Positions 26,860-36,210 of a stretch of 64,000 bases of DNA are shown here, one piece after another (position 1 is the stretch's first letter; each line of letters opens with the position of its first letter). The stretch lies in assembly GCA_031274765.1 (NCBI GenBank), contig JAISPR010000153.1, positions 1 through 64,000 of the forward strand. The letters are read 5' to 3'. The notes beneath the pieces are model-generated. The model was not told the origin of the DNA, did not search any database, and saw nothing but the letters and a program-made list of their open reading frames with translations. Origin of the DNA: Nitrososphaerota archaeon (lineage in GTDB: Archaea > Thermoproteota > Bathyarchaeia > Bathyarchaeales > Bathycorpusculaceae). A program made the position numbers and the translations under genes.

Positions 26860-27546
26860 CTAGTTACCCTTCAGATAGGCCATTATAATCGAAAACAGAA
26901 TTTTAGAACCATCTATCATTGGATCCACACCTGAGCGTCCATACGTACGTTGTTCAAAAGTAATTGGCACCTCAGCGATACGGTAGCCCGCTTTGGCAGC
27001 TTTGACAAGCATCTCAGATTCAATTTCATATTCGCCTGATTTGAGTTGCTGCATCATTAGAACTTCGCGTTTCATAGCTCTATACCCTGATTGGCTGTCA
27101 GTTATAGCAATACCTGTGAATAATTGAATAAGGGAATTAAAGATCTGGACGCCAAATTTGTTGAGTTTTCTGGCTTCAACTCTTTTGCGATTCATGTATC
27201 GAGAACCGATAACCAAATCGGCTTGGTCACAAAATACAGGTGCCAACACCTCGTGAAGTTCCTCGGGCCAGTGAGAGCCATCAGAGTCAATGGTTACTAT
27301 CAGGTCGCCTTTAGCTTTGGCAAATCCTGCTCGTAGGGCATATCCTTTTCCAAGGTGTTCTTTTAGGGTGTAGACCTTAACATCATGTTTGCAGGCAACT
27401 AAGAGGGATTTATCGTGTGAACGATCATCGACAACGATAATTTCTGTTTCTAAGCCAAGCTGTTGTGTAGCCTCTTTAGTGCGGTTAATAATGTTGCCTA
27501 TCGTTAACTCCTCGTTGTACACGGGAATTATGATGGAGAGCAACAT
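26860..27546 (-). CDS. dolichol-phosphate-sugar synthase-like glycosyltransferase
   Basis: This GT2 of 228 aa has SIIIPVYNEELTIGNII, IIVVDDRSHDKSLL, LGKGYALRAGFAKAKGD, VTIDSDGSHWPEEL and DSQSGYRAMKREVL. It lacks C-terminal membrane helices, as in soluble DPMS enzymes that charge polyprenyl phosphate with mannose or glucose. It is the first gene of the GT operon, divergent from the membrane protein at 27643. Confidence 0.88.
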   Translation of the reverse strand: MLLSIIIPVYNEELTIGNIINRTKEATQQLGLETEIIVVDDRSHDKSLLVACKHDVKVYTLKEHLGKGYALRAGFAKAKGDLIVTIDSDGSHWPEELHEVLAPVFCDQADLVIGSRYMNRKRVEARKLNKFGVQIFNSLIQLFTGIAITDSQSGYRAMKREVLMMQQLKSGEYEIESEMLVKAAKAGYRIAEVPITFEQRTYGRSGVDPMIDGSKILFSIIMAYLKGN

Positions 27547-27642
27547 TTGGCATTAGCTCGTTACGTGTTAACCTCAATGGAAGCCCTTATAAAGTTTGGC
27601 TACCCAACTTTATAAACAACCTGACTGTAAAGTTGAAGAAAA

Positions 27643-28197
27643 ATGCAAGTTACCTCCAATACCAGTATTTGTGCAGATCAGAAAATGTGGTTTTCTATGT
27701 GGTTTTTGAGTGCAGTCGTAACTTTTGGCGTTGCTTTTTTCCCTATGTTCTATCGTTTAATAGAAAATAGAAACAAACATTTTAAAAATGAAACACAATT
27801 TGAGCAAAGCATTGTCAACTACCTCAAAAACAATGGTAAAGAATCCCCCATGCCGATTGAGCCTATGAAGCAACGAAATGCAAAACTGTGGACTGCAAGC
27901 ATCATCTTCATCGTCCCCGCCTTTGTCATTGTTTATCTGCTGTCCAAGGACTTAGCTGTTCATGAACATAAGCAAGATACATACCTCTCCGCGACGCTTC
28001 CCGAACGGGTTTTCATGCCTCAGACAGTACCGTTAACCACATATGCATTGCTTACAATAGCTACACTAGGGGTCGGGGTTGTGTACTGGCTGTATAAAAC
28101 CGTAAACTTGTATAACGCTCACTACAAGGCGCACTTGGCAGTTGAGAAAGAGCTAAATCGGTTAATGGAGGAACAAAACAGTGTCGGGCACATGTAA
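27643..28197 (+). CDS. small integral membrane protein, DUF4234-like
   Basis: Three hydrophobic segments are seen at about residues 16-36, 86-104 and 128-150. The last (TYALLTIATLGVGVVYWLYKTV) resembles the LLTLGIYGIYWFYK motif of DUF4234 proteins. A charged C-terminal helix follows. Function is unknown. The 3' end overlaps the start of cobD by 17 bp, so the two may be co-transcribed. Confidence 0.55.
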   Translation: MQVTSNTSICADQKMWFSMWFLSAVVTFGVAFFPMFYRLIENRNKHFKNETQFEQSIVNYLKNNGKESPMPIEPMKQRNAKLWTASIIFIVPAFVIVYLLSKDLAVHEHKQDTYLSATLPERVFMPQTVPLTTYALLTIATLGVGVVYWLYKTVNLYNAHYKAHLAVEKELNRLMEEQNSVGHM

Positions 28198-29299
28198 AAA
28201 ACGTCGTTTTATGAGCCACGGTGGCGATATATGGGGATTTAGCCGAAAATACAACATCCCCGTCGAAGAAGTACTAGAATTCAGCGGACCCATCAATTTT
28301 ATGGGACCCCCGCCCAAAGCAGTAGAAGCCGTCAAAGAACATGCCCGCTTAATAAAGTTCTATCCTGATCCAAACCCCGTTAAATTTAAAGAAACCATTG
28401 CTGATTATGCGGGACATGGAGTTAGAGCAGAAAATGTTTTGTTGGGTAACGGCTCAATTGAGCTTATCTACATGATAACTGAGGTGTTGCCACAAAGTTT
28501 TAAGGCGGTGATTCCAATACCGTCTTTTTCAGAATACGAAAAAGCTGCGTTACGCGTCGGTGGCAAGGTTACCTTTGTTCAGTTACCAGCAGATTTTTCA
28601 ATAGAGAACACCAAAATCAAAGCGGTAACTACCGATGACACAAAAATTATGTACCTTTGCAATCCACATAGCCCCTCAGGTAAACTCTACAGCAAAGAAA
28701 GTGTTATGGATTTAGTGGATTTTTGCCACAAAAAAAACATAATTTTTAGTATTGATGAAAACTATATCGAATTTGCCAAAGAGGGCGAACAAAACACTGT
28801 TGCAGGCATGGTACAAGAATACGAGAATCTCTTTGTTATTCGTTCAGTCACTAAGTTCTATGGCATGGCTGGATTGCGCTTTGGCTATGCACTTGCGGCA
28901 AGTACACTCATTGATAAACTCGAAACGAGACGTCAGCCTTGGAGCATCAATGGCTTAGCATGCCAGGTCACTATGGCAGCATTTAGCGACAAGAAATTCA
29001 TAGATGATACCAAAAAAATCATCAGCAAAAACAGAGAACAAGTTGTTGAAGAACTAAGTCAAATCGATGGCTTACAGGTCTACCCATCAACAACTAATTT
29101 TCTTCTCATAAAAATAACTAATCGTAAACTCACCTCTACCGCACTCAAAGAACAACTAGCAAAAGAACAGATCTTAATCCGAGACTGTTGTACTTTTATG
29201 GGAATGGACGACAGCTATATTCGCATTACGATCCGTTCAGTCAAAGATAACAAAATACTTGTCGAAAAAATAAAACAAATACTAAACAAAAATAGTTAA
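28181..29299 (+). CDS. cobD: threonine-phosphate decarboxylase-like PLP enzyme (CobD/HisC family)
   Basis: The likely reaction is decarboxylation of L-threonine phosphate to (R)-1-amino-2-propanol phosphate, the linker of the cobalamin nucleotide loop. The N-terminal MSHGGDIWGFSRKY then LEFSGPINFMGPP is the CobD opening. PLP features are NPHSPSGKLY, DENYIEF and the Schiff-base Lys in RSVTKFYGMAGLRFGYA. GGAGG lies 9 bases before the GTG at 28181; the ATG at 28211 is the alternative. HisC is encoded elsewhere in the his operon, which supports CobD here. Length 372 aa. Confidence 0.78.
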   Translation: MSGTCKKRRFMSHGGDIWGFSRKYNIPVEEVLEFSGPINFMGPPPKAVEAVKEHARLIKFYPDPNPVKFKETIADYAGHGVRAENVLLGNGSIELIYMITEVLPQSFKAVIPIPSFSEYEKAALRVGGKVTFVQLPADFSIENTKIKAVTTDDTKIMYLCNPHSPSGKLYSKESVMDLVDFCHKKNIIFSIDENYIEFAKEGEQNTVAGMVQEYENLFVIRSVTKFYGMAGLRFGYALAASTLIDKLETRRQPWSINGLACQVTMAAFSDKKFIDDTKKIISKNREQVVEELSQIDGLQVYPSTTNFLLIKITNRKLTSTALKEQLAKEQILIRDCCTFMGMDDSYIRITIRSVKDNKILVEKIKQILNKNS

Positions 29300-29309
29300 C
29301 ATAGAATAT

Positions 29310-29417
29310 CAGACTACGCAAGAACGCCGATAAAATTCACAAGGCCACTACTACAACAACAGATAAGAGATACACTATCGGTAGTGCCCATTGTTTTTTG
29401 ACTTTTTGCGCAACCTG
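29310..29417 (+). repeat. ~108-bp inverted-end repeat, family 2, copy 1
   Basis: It starts CAGACTACGCAAGAACGCC and ends TTTTTGACTTTTTGCGCAACCTG, imperfect inverted repeats. The same sequence order (CCGATAAAATTCA, CCACTAC, TTGTTTTTTGACTTTT) occurs at 53035-53150. It lies between cobD and the CoA-binding gene. The 86-aa ORF on the other strand is a by-product. Confidence 0.7.
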
Positions 29418-29532
29418 ATTTTATACCCATAATTTTCCAGCAGTTTGCATACACAAATATTACGATATACAAAAATAGAAGATACTTTTTTGAGCTAACG
29501 CGCAATAAAAATACTATGCAGATGAGGATAAA

Positions 29533-29976
29533 ATGAGTCAAAAAGAAATCAAAGAAATCCTCCACAGAAGCCATAGTGTCGCCATCATTGGTTTATCAGA
29601 TAAAGTAGGTAAACCCAGTCATCGAGTTGCGGCTTACCTCAAAAAACACAGCTTTCACATAATCCCCGTGAATCCCCTCATTGACAATGTTTTAGGCGAA
29701 AAAAGCTACAGCAGCCTCACAGACATTCCAATAAACATACAAAAAACCATAGATATCATAGATATCTTCCGAAAAAGCGAAAATGTTCCCCCGATTATAG
29801 AACAAGCAATCGAACTCAAAAACCAACTTGGCAGACCCTGCGTAATTTGGATGCAACGAGGCATCATTAATCTAGATGCCGCTCAAGCAGCACATCAAGC
29901 AGGCTTTGAGGTGATTATGGACAAATGTATAATGGATGAGCATATACATTTACGTCAAGAGTCAAGCAATACCTAA
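29533..29976 (+). CDS. CoA-binding domain protein (YccU-like)
   Basis: This is a single Rossmann-type CoA-binding domain of 147 aa. Family features are SVAIIGLSDKVGKPSHRVAAYL, the central VNPLIDNVLGEKSY and the C-terminal CVIWMQRGI followed by MDKCIMDEH. The biological role of this family is not established. GAGGATAAA before the ATG supports the start. Its 3' end overlaps the convergent VIT-like gene by 15 bp. Confidence 0.85.
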   Translation: MSQKEIKEILHRSHSVAIIGLSDKVGKPSHRVAAYLKKHSFHIIPVNPLIDNVLGEKSYSSLTDIPINIQKTIDIIDIFRKSENVPPIIEQAIELKNQLGRPCVIWMQRGIINLDAAQAAHQAGFEVIMDKCIMDEHIHLRQESSNT

Positions 29977-30822
29977 TAGAAGCGAAACTATAGTTGCAAT
30001 TATAACAATACCCAAGGTTTCAACAAGAGTTATTTTCCAGCTGACACGGGTTTTTTTGGAGCGATATCGAACCAAAAATATACCAACTATAACACTGATT
30101 AACCCAAGCGAAAACACAATATTGTAGTACAAGGGCAAAAAAATGTATGTTGCTATGGGAATTATACCAGCGATAAAAGTTGTAACTCCACAAATGATAG
30201 CGGCATAGAGGTTAGAACGTTGGAGTTGCCTGCTCAGTATTATGAAAAGCTTCTGTACTAGTAGAAGAGATTTGTCGCGTTCTTTTTTGTCAGGAATATC
30301 ACTTAAACTATAGTTTATTATGTTTTGCAGGGTCAAAATATCGTTTAGGTCTTCTGTGATACCGCCCAGTAGAAAACTAGAAAAGTTAGTGATGGCAACC
30401 GCACTCAGGGTCAGAAGAGCAGAGAATATAACCAGCTCAGGGTTGCTAAATATAGAATTTGCAGTGAGAGTTCCTATGAATGCTGAGAGGATAACAACAA
30501 GACTTGTAATGGAACCATCGACTAACCCGGCGACAACTTCCATAATGGGTTCTTTTTTGAGCAGAAGACTTTCCCATTCTTTACCCAGACGCTGACCCTG
30601 CGACGTCAATCTGACATACCCATTTTTTTCTTCTATGAGATTTTCTGCCGCCATCTCTTCGAGGGCCTTGTCAAATTCGCTAATGTTGATATAAACATAA
30701 CCCACACAAACACGATCAATACGGCGTTTGAGCGTAGACCGTTTTAGTTTAGCCCCCTTGGTGAGGTTTAAGAACACAATAACTCTTATAACATCAGGTA
30801 ATTCTTGGATTTCAAATGACAC
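29962..30822 (-). CDS. VIT1/CCC1-like membrane protein with N-terminal winged helix
   Basis: The N-terminal ~80 residues look like a winged-helix domain (ISEFDKALEEMAAENLIEEKNGYVRLTSQGQRLG). The C-terminal part begins EVVAGLVDGSITSLVVILSAFIG, like the first helix of VIT1/CCC1 iron or manganese transporters. Four or five hydrophobic helices are visible. Length 286 aa. Fusion of a DNA-binding-like domain to a metal transporter-like membrane domain is unusual. The VIT assignment rests on pattern and topology. Confidence 0.6.
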   Translation of the reverse strand: MSFEIQELPDVIRVIVFLNLTKGAKLKRSTLKRRIDRVCVGYVYINISEFDKALEEMAAENLIEEKNGYVRLTSQGQRLGKEWESLLLKKEPIMEVVAGLVDGSITSLVVILSAFIGTLTANSIFSNPELVIFSALLTLSAVAITNFSSFLLGGITEDLNDILTLQNIINYSLSDIPDKKERDKSLLLVQKLFIILSRQLQRSNLYAAIICGVTTFIAGIIPIATYIFLPLYYNIVFSLGLISVIVGIFLVRYRSKKTRVSWKITLVETLGIVIIATIVSLLLGIA

Positions 30823-31539
30823 TTAACGGGTCACCAAAACAACAATAACGTTCACACGCTACCGATAAGAAACTGTGGATCATTCTTAAACGTTCTTATA
30901 TACTGCAGGACTAAAATTTCAACAAAAAATAAGGGTTCACATAGACAGATAGGACATTTTCATAACTTTGGTGTCCAATCAGTCTCTCTGATGGACAGTC
31001 ACAGTTTACCGGGATTTTTATCCTTCTCCGTTGATTTGTGAAAACCAACACCATATTCTATCGATAGATAAAAACTCCATAAGAACATAGTACGCAAATA
31101 CATGTACCAAAGAGAAAACACGACAAACACAAAGCGGAGCCAAAAATTTCACCACATAACATAATAGACGACCTATTTTAGGACAAAACGAGCACAGGTG
31201 TACTATTGAGCACTCAACCCAGAATCATTTTGAACGGGATTTGAGATAGAGTTTTATCTCGAGTTCCCTGGAACGGTTGTGTTTAGATAATTGTGCGGTT
31301 TCATCGTGCAAATATTGTTTACTTTGGGTCGATTGGAAAATTCTAAAGACAAACTCTACAAAACCCCATCTCAGAAAACTAAACAACATAGTTACACCGT
31401 TTTCAGCAAACGATTTTTAAAAAAATACAGGTTTTCAGAGGTCACCCAACTATTTCACCACATTTTGTCCACAACCCAAACAGGTAATTAAATAAGTTAC
31501 TGCTTACACTGTAAGAGGTAACTTTAGTGGTGATGATTT
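30823..31539. other. intergenic region between VIT-like gene and ribK operon
   Basis: About 720 bp with no convincing gene. It contains the hairpin at 30972 and a weaker inverted repeat GAGATAGAGTTTTATCTC near 31241. The 66-aa ORF at 31291-31491 lacks a recognisable pattern. The promoter of the 31540 gene should lie at the right end; AACTTTAGTGGTGATGATTT precedes the ATG, with GGTGAT as a possible ribosome-binding site. Confidence 0.45.
30972..30997. promoter_or_regulatory. strong hairpin in intergenic region
   Basis: TGTCC-A-ATCAG, loop TCTCT, CTGAT-GGACA gives ten paired bases with one bulge. A further GGACA at 30952 could pair with the TGTCC arm instead, allowing alternative structures. 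No poly-T tract follows directly. Its role is unknown; it could be a small RNA or element end. Confidence 0.35.
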
Positions 31540-31905
31540 ATGAGCAATGAAGTCGCCGTATCTTATGAACCTTTCAAAGAAATTGTGATTATGGAAAAAA
31601 CCCGTTTCAATAACCCTGAAGAAATCGCGCGGTTCATCAGTGTAATTGCAGGCGGCAAACTAGCTGGACTGTACTGGGTTAACGGTATAGTATTTCTCTA
31701 TTTCCCACTCTCTGCATCTAATGTTGCAGTCGCCAGAGAACTACTCGAAAAACGACGAGTTTATTGGACCTATGTCGGTTACGCGCCTATGCCCAGGTAT
31801 ATGCAGACAATTGAGACCAAAGAAAAAATGATTGTCCCTGTCGTAGACATATCCTGCGACCCTATCCTCAAAGCAGTTGCACAGTGGCTAAGCCAGCAAC
31901 CTTAG
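31540..31905 (+). CDS. conserved-looking hypothetical protein (121 aa)
   Basis: No family was recognised. It is a compact soluble protein with mixed alpha/beta composition, a short hydrophobic strand GLYWVNGIVFLYFPL near residue 43 and no membrane helix. GGTGAT precedes the ATG. It overlaps ribK by 22 bp, so it is probably co-transcribed and perhaps related to flavin metabolism; this is only context. Confidence 0.6.
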   Translation: MSNEVAVSYEPFKEIVIMEKTRFNNPEEIARFISVIAGGKLAGLYWVNGIVFLYFPLSASNVAVARELLEKRRVYWTYVGYAPMPRYMQTIETKEKMIVPVVDISCDPILKAVAQWLSQQP

Positions 31906-32303
31906 CTGAAGGCAAAGGTTTGGGACAACTGGTTTTTAGGGGCAAGATTTTTTCAGGTAGTGGTACGGGTAAACACTTCATCGAGTTGCCTTGGGTTAAG
32001 AGTCAAATAGAGCAAAAAATAGGGTTTACACCTTATCTGGGAACCCTGAATTTGCAACTAACAAAAAAAGAAGAAGAAAAAAGAAAACTACTTGAACCCG
32101 CTAAGGGCATACAGATTAAACCCCAAGAGGGTTATTTTTCGGGTGTGCTCTTTAGAGCAAATGTTGAGGGAGTGGAAGCAGCGATTGTGATTCCGCTTAA
32201 ACCAATTTACCCCAAGGATGTTTTAGAAGTGATTGCACCACTTTATCTACGTGAAAAACTAGGGGAAAAAAAGGACAGAGTTATTGTGACGGTTACAGTT
32301 TGA
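31884..32303 (+). CDS. ribK: CTP-dependent riboflavin kinase
   Basis: The archaeal RibK (DUF120) phosphorylates riboflavin to FMN using CTP. Visible family motifs are FRGKIFSGSGTGKHFIELPW, GFTPYLGTLNLQL and the C-terminal DVLEVIAPLYLREKLG. There is no N-terminal helix-turn-helix, unlike some archaeal forms. The GTG at 31884 overlaps the upstream gene; a TTG at 31920 is an alternative. Length 139 aa. The 3' end overlaps the convergent acdA gene by 11 bp. Confidence 0.9.
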   Translation: MAKPATLAEGKGLGQLVFRGKIFSGSGTGKHFIELPWVKSQIEQKIGFTPYLGTLNLQLTKKEEEKRKLLEPAKGIQIKPQEGYFSGVLFRANVEGVEAAIVIPLKPIYPKDVLEVIAPLYLREKLGEKKDRVIVTVTV

Positions 32304-33825
32304 CCTCTGCATTTTTCTTATAGTTATCGAGGTAGGCATCTATGCCGTCGTTTTTCGTGAGGTATTCACCATACCAGACCAGAGCCTTCATTGCGCGGGC
32401 GGCAGCTTCGGGACTACCAAAACTTGGAACGCCCAATCGATCAAAGCGGCTTCGGGTATAGAGAGCCATTTCGGTTTCGCCAATATCTACCACAACGATG
32501 GGTTTGTCATATTTGCGGGCAACTGTAACGGTACCTTCAATGTATTTTTCCTGTAGGCCAGGCATGTGGTGGAGTCCAAGCAAGATAATACCGTCAATGT
32601 TTTTGTCTTCAAACATAATGTCAACAGATACGATAAACTGGTCATCGGTAACTGAACCGGTTAAGTCAACAGGGTTATGGGTAGCAGCTATGGCTAAGAT
32701 TTTACCTTCTTTTTTGAGTTGTTCAAATTTCTCAGCGGTTTCGGGTTTAAAGTGTTCTGCAGTTAAGCCCTGTGTTTCAAGTTCATCAACAGTCATGACA
32801 CCAGGTCCACCTGCATCAGTTAAAACACCCATGTTCCGGCCAATAGCAGGCGGCTGCATTGCAAGAGCTTTTCCAAAGTCGAAGAATTCATCCATACTGC
32901 GGGCACGGATAACACCGCACTGTGTAAAAGCCGCATCGTATACTTTGTCACTACCAGCTATGGCGCCTGTGTGAGATGCAGCGGCTAGTGCACCAGCAGA
33001 ACTACGACCGGATTTGATAACAACAACAGGTTTTTTGAGCGTAACTTTTTTAGCGATTTCAATGAAATCGCGCCCACCTTTAACGTCTTCTAGGTACACG
33101 AGAATAACTTTGGTTTCATCATCATGGAAAAGATAGTTGAGAATATCAGATTCAGAGACATCACTTTTGTTACCGAAGCTGACAAATTTAGAAACACCCA
33201 TCTCTCTGCCGGTGAGGTAGTCAAGCGCGGCTGAACCAAAAGCACCGCTTTGGGTGATCATGGCAATGTTTCCAGAAAGAGGACGCGGAGTAGCAATAAC
33301 TGTTTTACCGGTACTAAGCGTCTTCATTTCGGGCAAAAACAAAGTGTCAATACCGCTTTTGCGATAAAATATCCCCAAACAGTTGGGGCCTAAAACACGA
33401 ATATTGCCTTTTTTCGCTATATTTATAACTTGGTCTTCAAGGTCTTTATTTCCAACCTCTTTGAAACCTGCTGTGATTATAACTGCCGCTTTGACTTTTT
33501 TAGCGACTGCCTCCTCCATAACAGCAGCAACCGCCTTAGAAGGAACGATAATTACAACTAGATCAATTTCATCTACGGGAATTTTACTCAACGCCTCATA
33601 ACATTTAAAGCCCAACAACGAGTCTTCACTAGGGTTCACTGGGTAGAGCTCACCTGTGTAAACACCCTCGCGTTTGTTAACCGCAAGATTCTCAAAAATA
33701 ACGCAACCAGCTTTGCCAGCTTTTTTGGTGGCCCCGATGACTGCGACTGATTTTGGATTAAAGAATGCATCCAGCCTTTGTACTGATTCGTCCATTAGCA
33801 ATCCCATCATATTTGCATAGTGCAT
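32293..33825 (-). CDS. acdA: ADP-forming acyl-CoA synthetase, alpha subunit
   Basis: It converts acetyl-CoA (or another acyl-CoA), ADP and phosphate to acid, CoA and ATP, the archaeal energy-conserving step. The N-terminal CoA-binding domain has FFNPKSVAVIGATKKAGKAG. The ligase domain follows (ITQSGAFGSAALDYL, VSFGNKSDVSESDIL), with the phosphorylated His in ASHTGAIAGSDKVYDAAF. Length 510 aa includes a C-terminal region near GVLTDAGGPGVMTVDEL. The ATP-grasp beta subunit is not adjacent. ATG codons at positions 6, 7 and 11 are alternative starts. Confidence 0.88.
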   Translation of the reverse strand: MHYANMMGLLMDESVQRLDAFFNPKSVAVIGATKKAGKAGCVIFENLAVNKREGVYTGELYPVNPSEDSLLGFKCYEALSKIPVDEIDLVVIIVPSKAVAAVMEEAVAKKVKAAVIITAGFKEVGNKDLEDQVINIAKKGNIRVLGPNCLGIFYRKSGIDTLFLPEMKTLSTGKTVIATPRPLSGNIAMITQSGAFGSAALDYLTGREMGVSKFVSFGNKSDVSESDILNYLFHDDETKVILVYLEDVKGGRDFIEIAKKVTLKKPVVVIKSGRSSAGALAAASHTGAIAGSDKVYDAAFTQCGVIRARSMDEFFDFGKALAMQPPAIGRNMGVLTDAGGPGVMTVDELETQGLTAEHFKPETAEKFEQLKKEGKILAIAATHNPVDLTGSVTDDQFIVSVDIMFEDKNIDGIILLGLHHMPGLQEKYIEGTVTVARKYDKPIVVVDIGETEMALYTRSRFDRLGVPSFGSPEAAARAMKALVWYGEYLTKNDGIDAYLDNYKKNAEVKL

Positions 33826-33898
33826 ACAGCCGATTTTTATGTGTTACTCTTCAAAAATAGTTTTTTATTTATACTTCATTTATTTTTACAATCAGTAT

Positions 33899-34744
33899 TC
33901 AACATTGCTTCTTTCTCACGATAACTAGAGGTTTATGAGAAATTAAATCAAGCATCCCCCAACTAACCATATCCACCTCAACATGAAATCGCGAAGCCAT
34001 ATCCCACACCGTTGCACCTGAACCCGGCCCCCGCGTCCGATCGGCAATATTAGTAACCATTAAAGCCTGCTCAGCCAAAAGCAGACAACCAGCAGACGCC
34101 AACGGCGTAGAACTACGCTTCAACCCCAAAAACCGACCCAGAACATAACTAACTACACCACCCCCAGAATGAATCCCCTGTATGGGATTAGGACGCGGCG
34201 TAAAATAAAAATTACGAAAACAAAAAGTTTTATCCGTATCAGCAATAATGATACAAACATTTTTTCCCAACACCTCTTGGATGTAACTATGAATCTTTTG
34301 AGCAACCCCAGCAATATTGCTTAACGGCAAACTGACATAAGAATAAGCCAAATTAGACCCATCAATACCACCCTCTGAACCAAACATTAACGCCCCAAAA
34401 AGCCCTGCATACTCAAGAGCAATCTGTTTATGCCGACTCCCAGATTCCAAAGGATACTCACGAAGCCGCCTAAGCAACCGCATCCCAAACCCGCACATAA
34501 AACCAAGGCAGTAACCCCACACCACGCGCATCCAAAAACCAGCAATAAATCTAGCATTACAACTAGGCCTAACACCAGCTTCATCCACTATACAACCCAT
34601 AGCAATCGCCAATGCCTTCTCAGAAACAATCACAAAGTCACCATCTTGGAGTTTACCCCCTAGAGCCGCAACAATTTGGCCAAGATAGTTTTCATTTGGT
34701 TTCCAATAACGGGTCACAACCGCCAACGCCAAATACTTAGTCAT
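33899..34744 (-). CDS. CofE-like (F420-0:glutamate ligase family) protein
   Basis: The family adds glutamate to coenzyme F420-0 with GTP. Matching regions are LQDGDFVIVSEKALAIAMG near residue 32, the metal/phosphate region IIIADTDKTFCF and PRPNPIQGIHSGGGVVSYVLGR. The protein is 281 aa, longer than typical CofE (~250), with a divergent Cys/Trp-rich insert near residues 65-95 (FIAGFWMRVVWGYCLGF). Bathyarchaeal paralogues of CofE are annotated in this way, so F420 itself may not be the substrate. It stands alone between acdA and amrS. Confidence 0.65.
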   Translation of the reverse strand: MTKYLALAVVTRYWKPNENYLGQIVAALGGKLQDGDFVIVSEKALAIAMGCIVDEAGVRPSCNARFIAGFWMRVVWGYCLGFMCGFGMRLLRRLREYPLESGSRHKQIALEYAGLFGALMFGSEGGIDGSNLAYSYVSLPLSNIAGVAQKIHSYIQEVLGKNVCIIIADTDKTFCFRNFYFTPRPNPIQGIHSGGGVVSYVLGRFLGLKRSSTPLASAGCLLLAEQALMVTNIADRTRGPGSGATVWDMASRFHVEVDMVSWGMLDLISHKPLVIVRKKQC

Positions 34745-34880
34745 ATCAAACGCTTTATAGAACAGTACAGTTGCACTAATAAGATTTAATCTGAGTTTTT
34801 TAATTCTTTCAATTTTTGTCAGAATTAATATGATAGGACATTACATTAACAGCTACACAATAATTTTAGCAACACACCAA

Positions 34881-35936
34881 TTAGAAGAGTGCATATGGAA
34901 ACCGCTGGTTATTTTGCCATAGTTTACCCTTTATAGGAATAGAATACCCACAGACAGAACAACACATGGCTTGGGTGAGATTCCATTGGGTAACTTCGAA
35001 ACCATAGCGTTTGATAACGGGCGTGTCGCAATTGGGACATATGGTGTTCTCTGCGGGATGATCGGTTATGTTACCAATGTAGACAAAATTGAGATCTTGG
35101 TTTTTAGCGGTAAGGTAGGCATGCTCCATTTCTTGAACACTGGTAGCAGGTGTGTTAATCATTTTATATTCGGGGTAGAACCGTAGCATATGAAGAGGCG
35201 TGTTGGGTCCTAGATAATCTTTTATCCATTTAGCTAAAGTTTGGATGCGTTCAGAAGAATCACCAGTTTTAGGAATGACAAGGTTGGTGAGTTCGATGTG
35301 GATATTGTGCAGTTTAAATTCTTTTAATGTTTCATAGATGGGGTTGACATTTGGAACATCCATAAACGTACGGTAGAAATCGGGATCGGCACTGCCCTTA
35401 AAATCGACGGTAACTGCGTCAAGGTAGGGTGCGATTATTTGGACGGCTTCGGGAGTCATATATCCATTGGTTACAAAGGTGTTAAATAGTCCGGCCTGTT
35501 TTGCTAATTTGGCAGTATCGTAGACGTATTCCATAAAAATGGTGGGTTCAGTATAGGTGTAGCTTAAGCCTTGGCAACCAGCGTTTTGGGCGGCTTTAAT
35601 TGCTTCTTTTGGAGAAAAAAGGCTACTTGGAGCTTTGGGTTCTTGGCTTATGGTCCAGTTGTCGCAGAATTGGCAGTGGAAGTTACAACCAGCGATTGCG
35701 ATTGATAAAACCAAGGCACCGGGATTGAAGTGGTATAGGGGTTTTTTGCTGATAGGATCGATGCCTACAGAAACGGTTTTACTGTAGTTTAAGCTGTAGA
35801 GGGTGCCATTTTTGTTTTCGCGAACAGAACAAAATCCAGATGTTCCAGCATTAATGAGACATCGGCGTGCGCAAAGATTGCATTTGACTTTACCGTCGTC
35901 TTGGCGGGTATAGAGCATGGCTTCATGTAGAGACAT
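34881..35936 (-). CDS. amrS: AmmeMemoRadiSam-system radical SAM enzyme
   Basis: AmrS proteins are radical SAM enzymes that usually occur with AMMECR1 and MEMO proteins; the reaction is unknown. The SAM cluster motif CNFHCQFCDNW is near residue 85. N-terminal cysteines VKCNLCARRCLI and GTSGFCSVREN are diagnostic. The C-terminal zinc-ribbon pairs are CPNCDTPV and CCSVCGYSI. Length 351 aa. The AMMECR1 and MEMO partners are not in this neighbourhood. Confidence 0.9.
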   Translation of the reverse strand: MSLHEAMLYTRQDDGKVKCNLCARRCLINAGTSGFCSVRENKNGTLYSLNYSKTVSVGIDPISKKPLYHFNPGALVLSIAIAGCNFHCQFCDNWTISQEPKAPSSLFSPKEAIKAAQNAGCQGLSYTYTEPTIFMEYVYDTAKLAKQAGLFNTFVTNGYMTPEAVQIIAPYLDAVTVDFKGSADPDFYRTFMDVPNVNPIYETLKEFKLHNIHIELTNLVIPKTGDSSERIQTLAKWIKDYLGPNTPLHMLRFYPEYKMINTPATSVQEMEHAYLTAKNQDLNFVYIGNITDHPAENTICPNCDTPVIKRYGFEVTQWNLTQAMCCSVCGYSIPIKGKLWQNNQRFPYALF

Positions 35937-36210
35937 AACATTCCCAGAAAAAAAGAGAAAAGGTGTTTAAATATATCTCTATAACAACTGCCATAGTTCA
36001 GGTACCCATTTGAATAATTTGCGGTGTAATTTACAAACAATATTAAAAAATAATCTTCAGTCTTTGAGTAATAGATATGTGTTTAGCAGCAGGAAACGGG
36101 CGTGCATTTCTGTAAACGTTAAAGAATTGGGGGGACTAAAAATCCGCTAGTTAGGGTCAGAAGACGTTCTGTAACTATGTTTGTTAGCGGGGTTGTGGTG
36201 TTTCGGGTAG

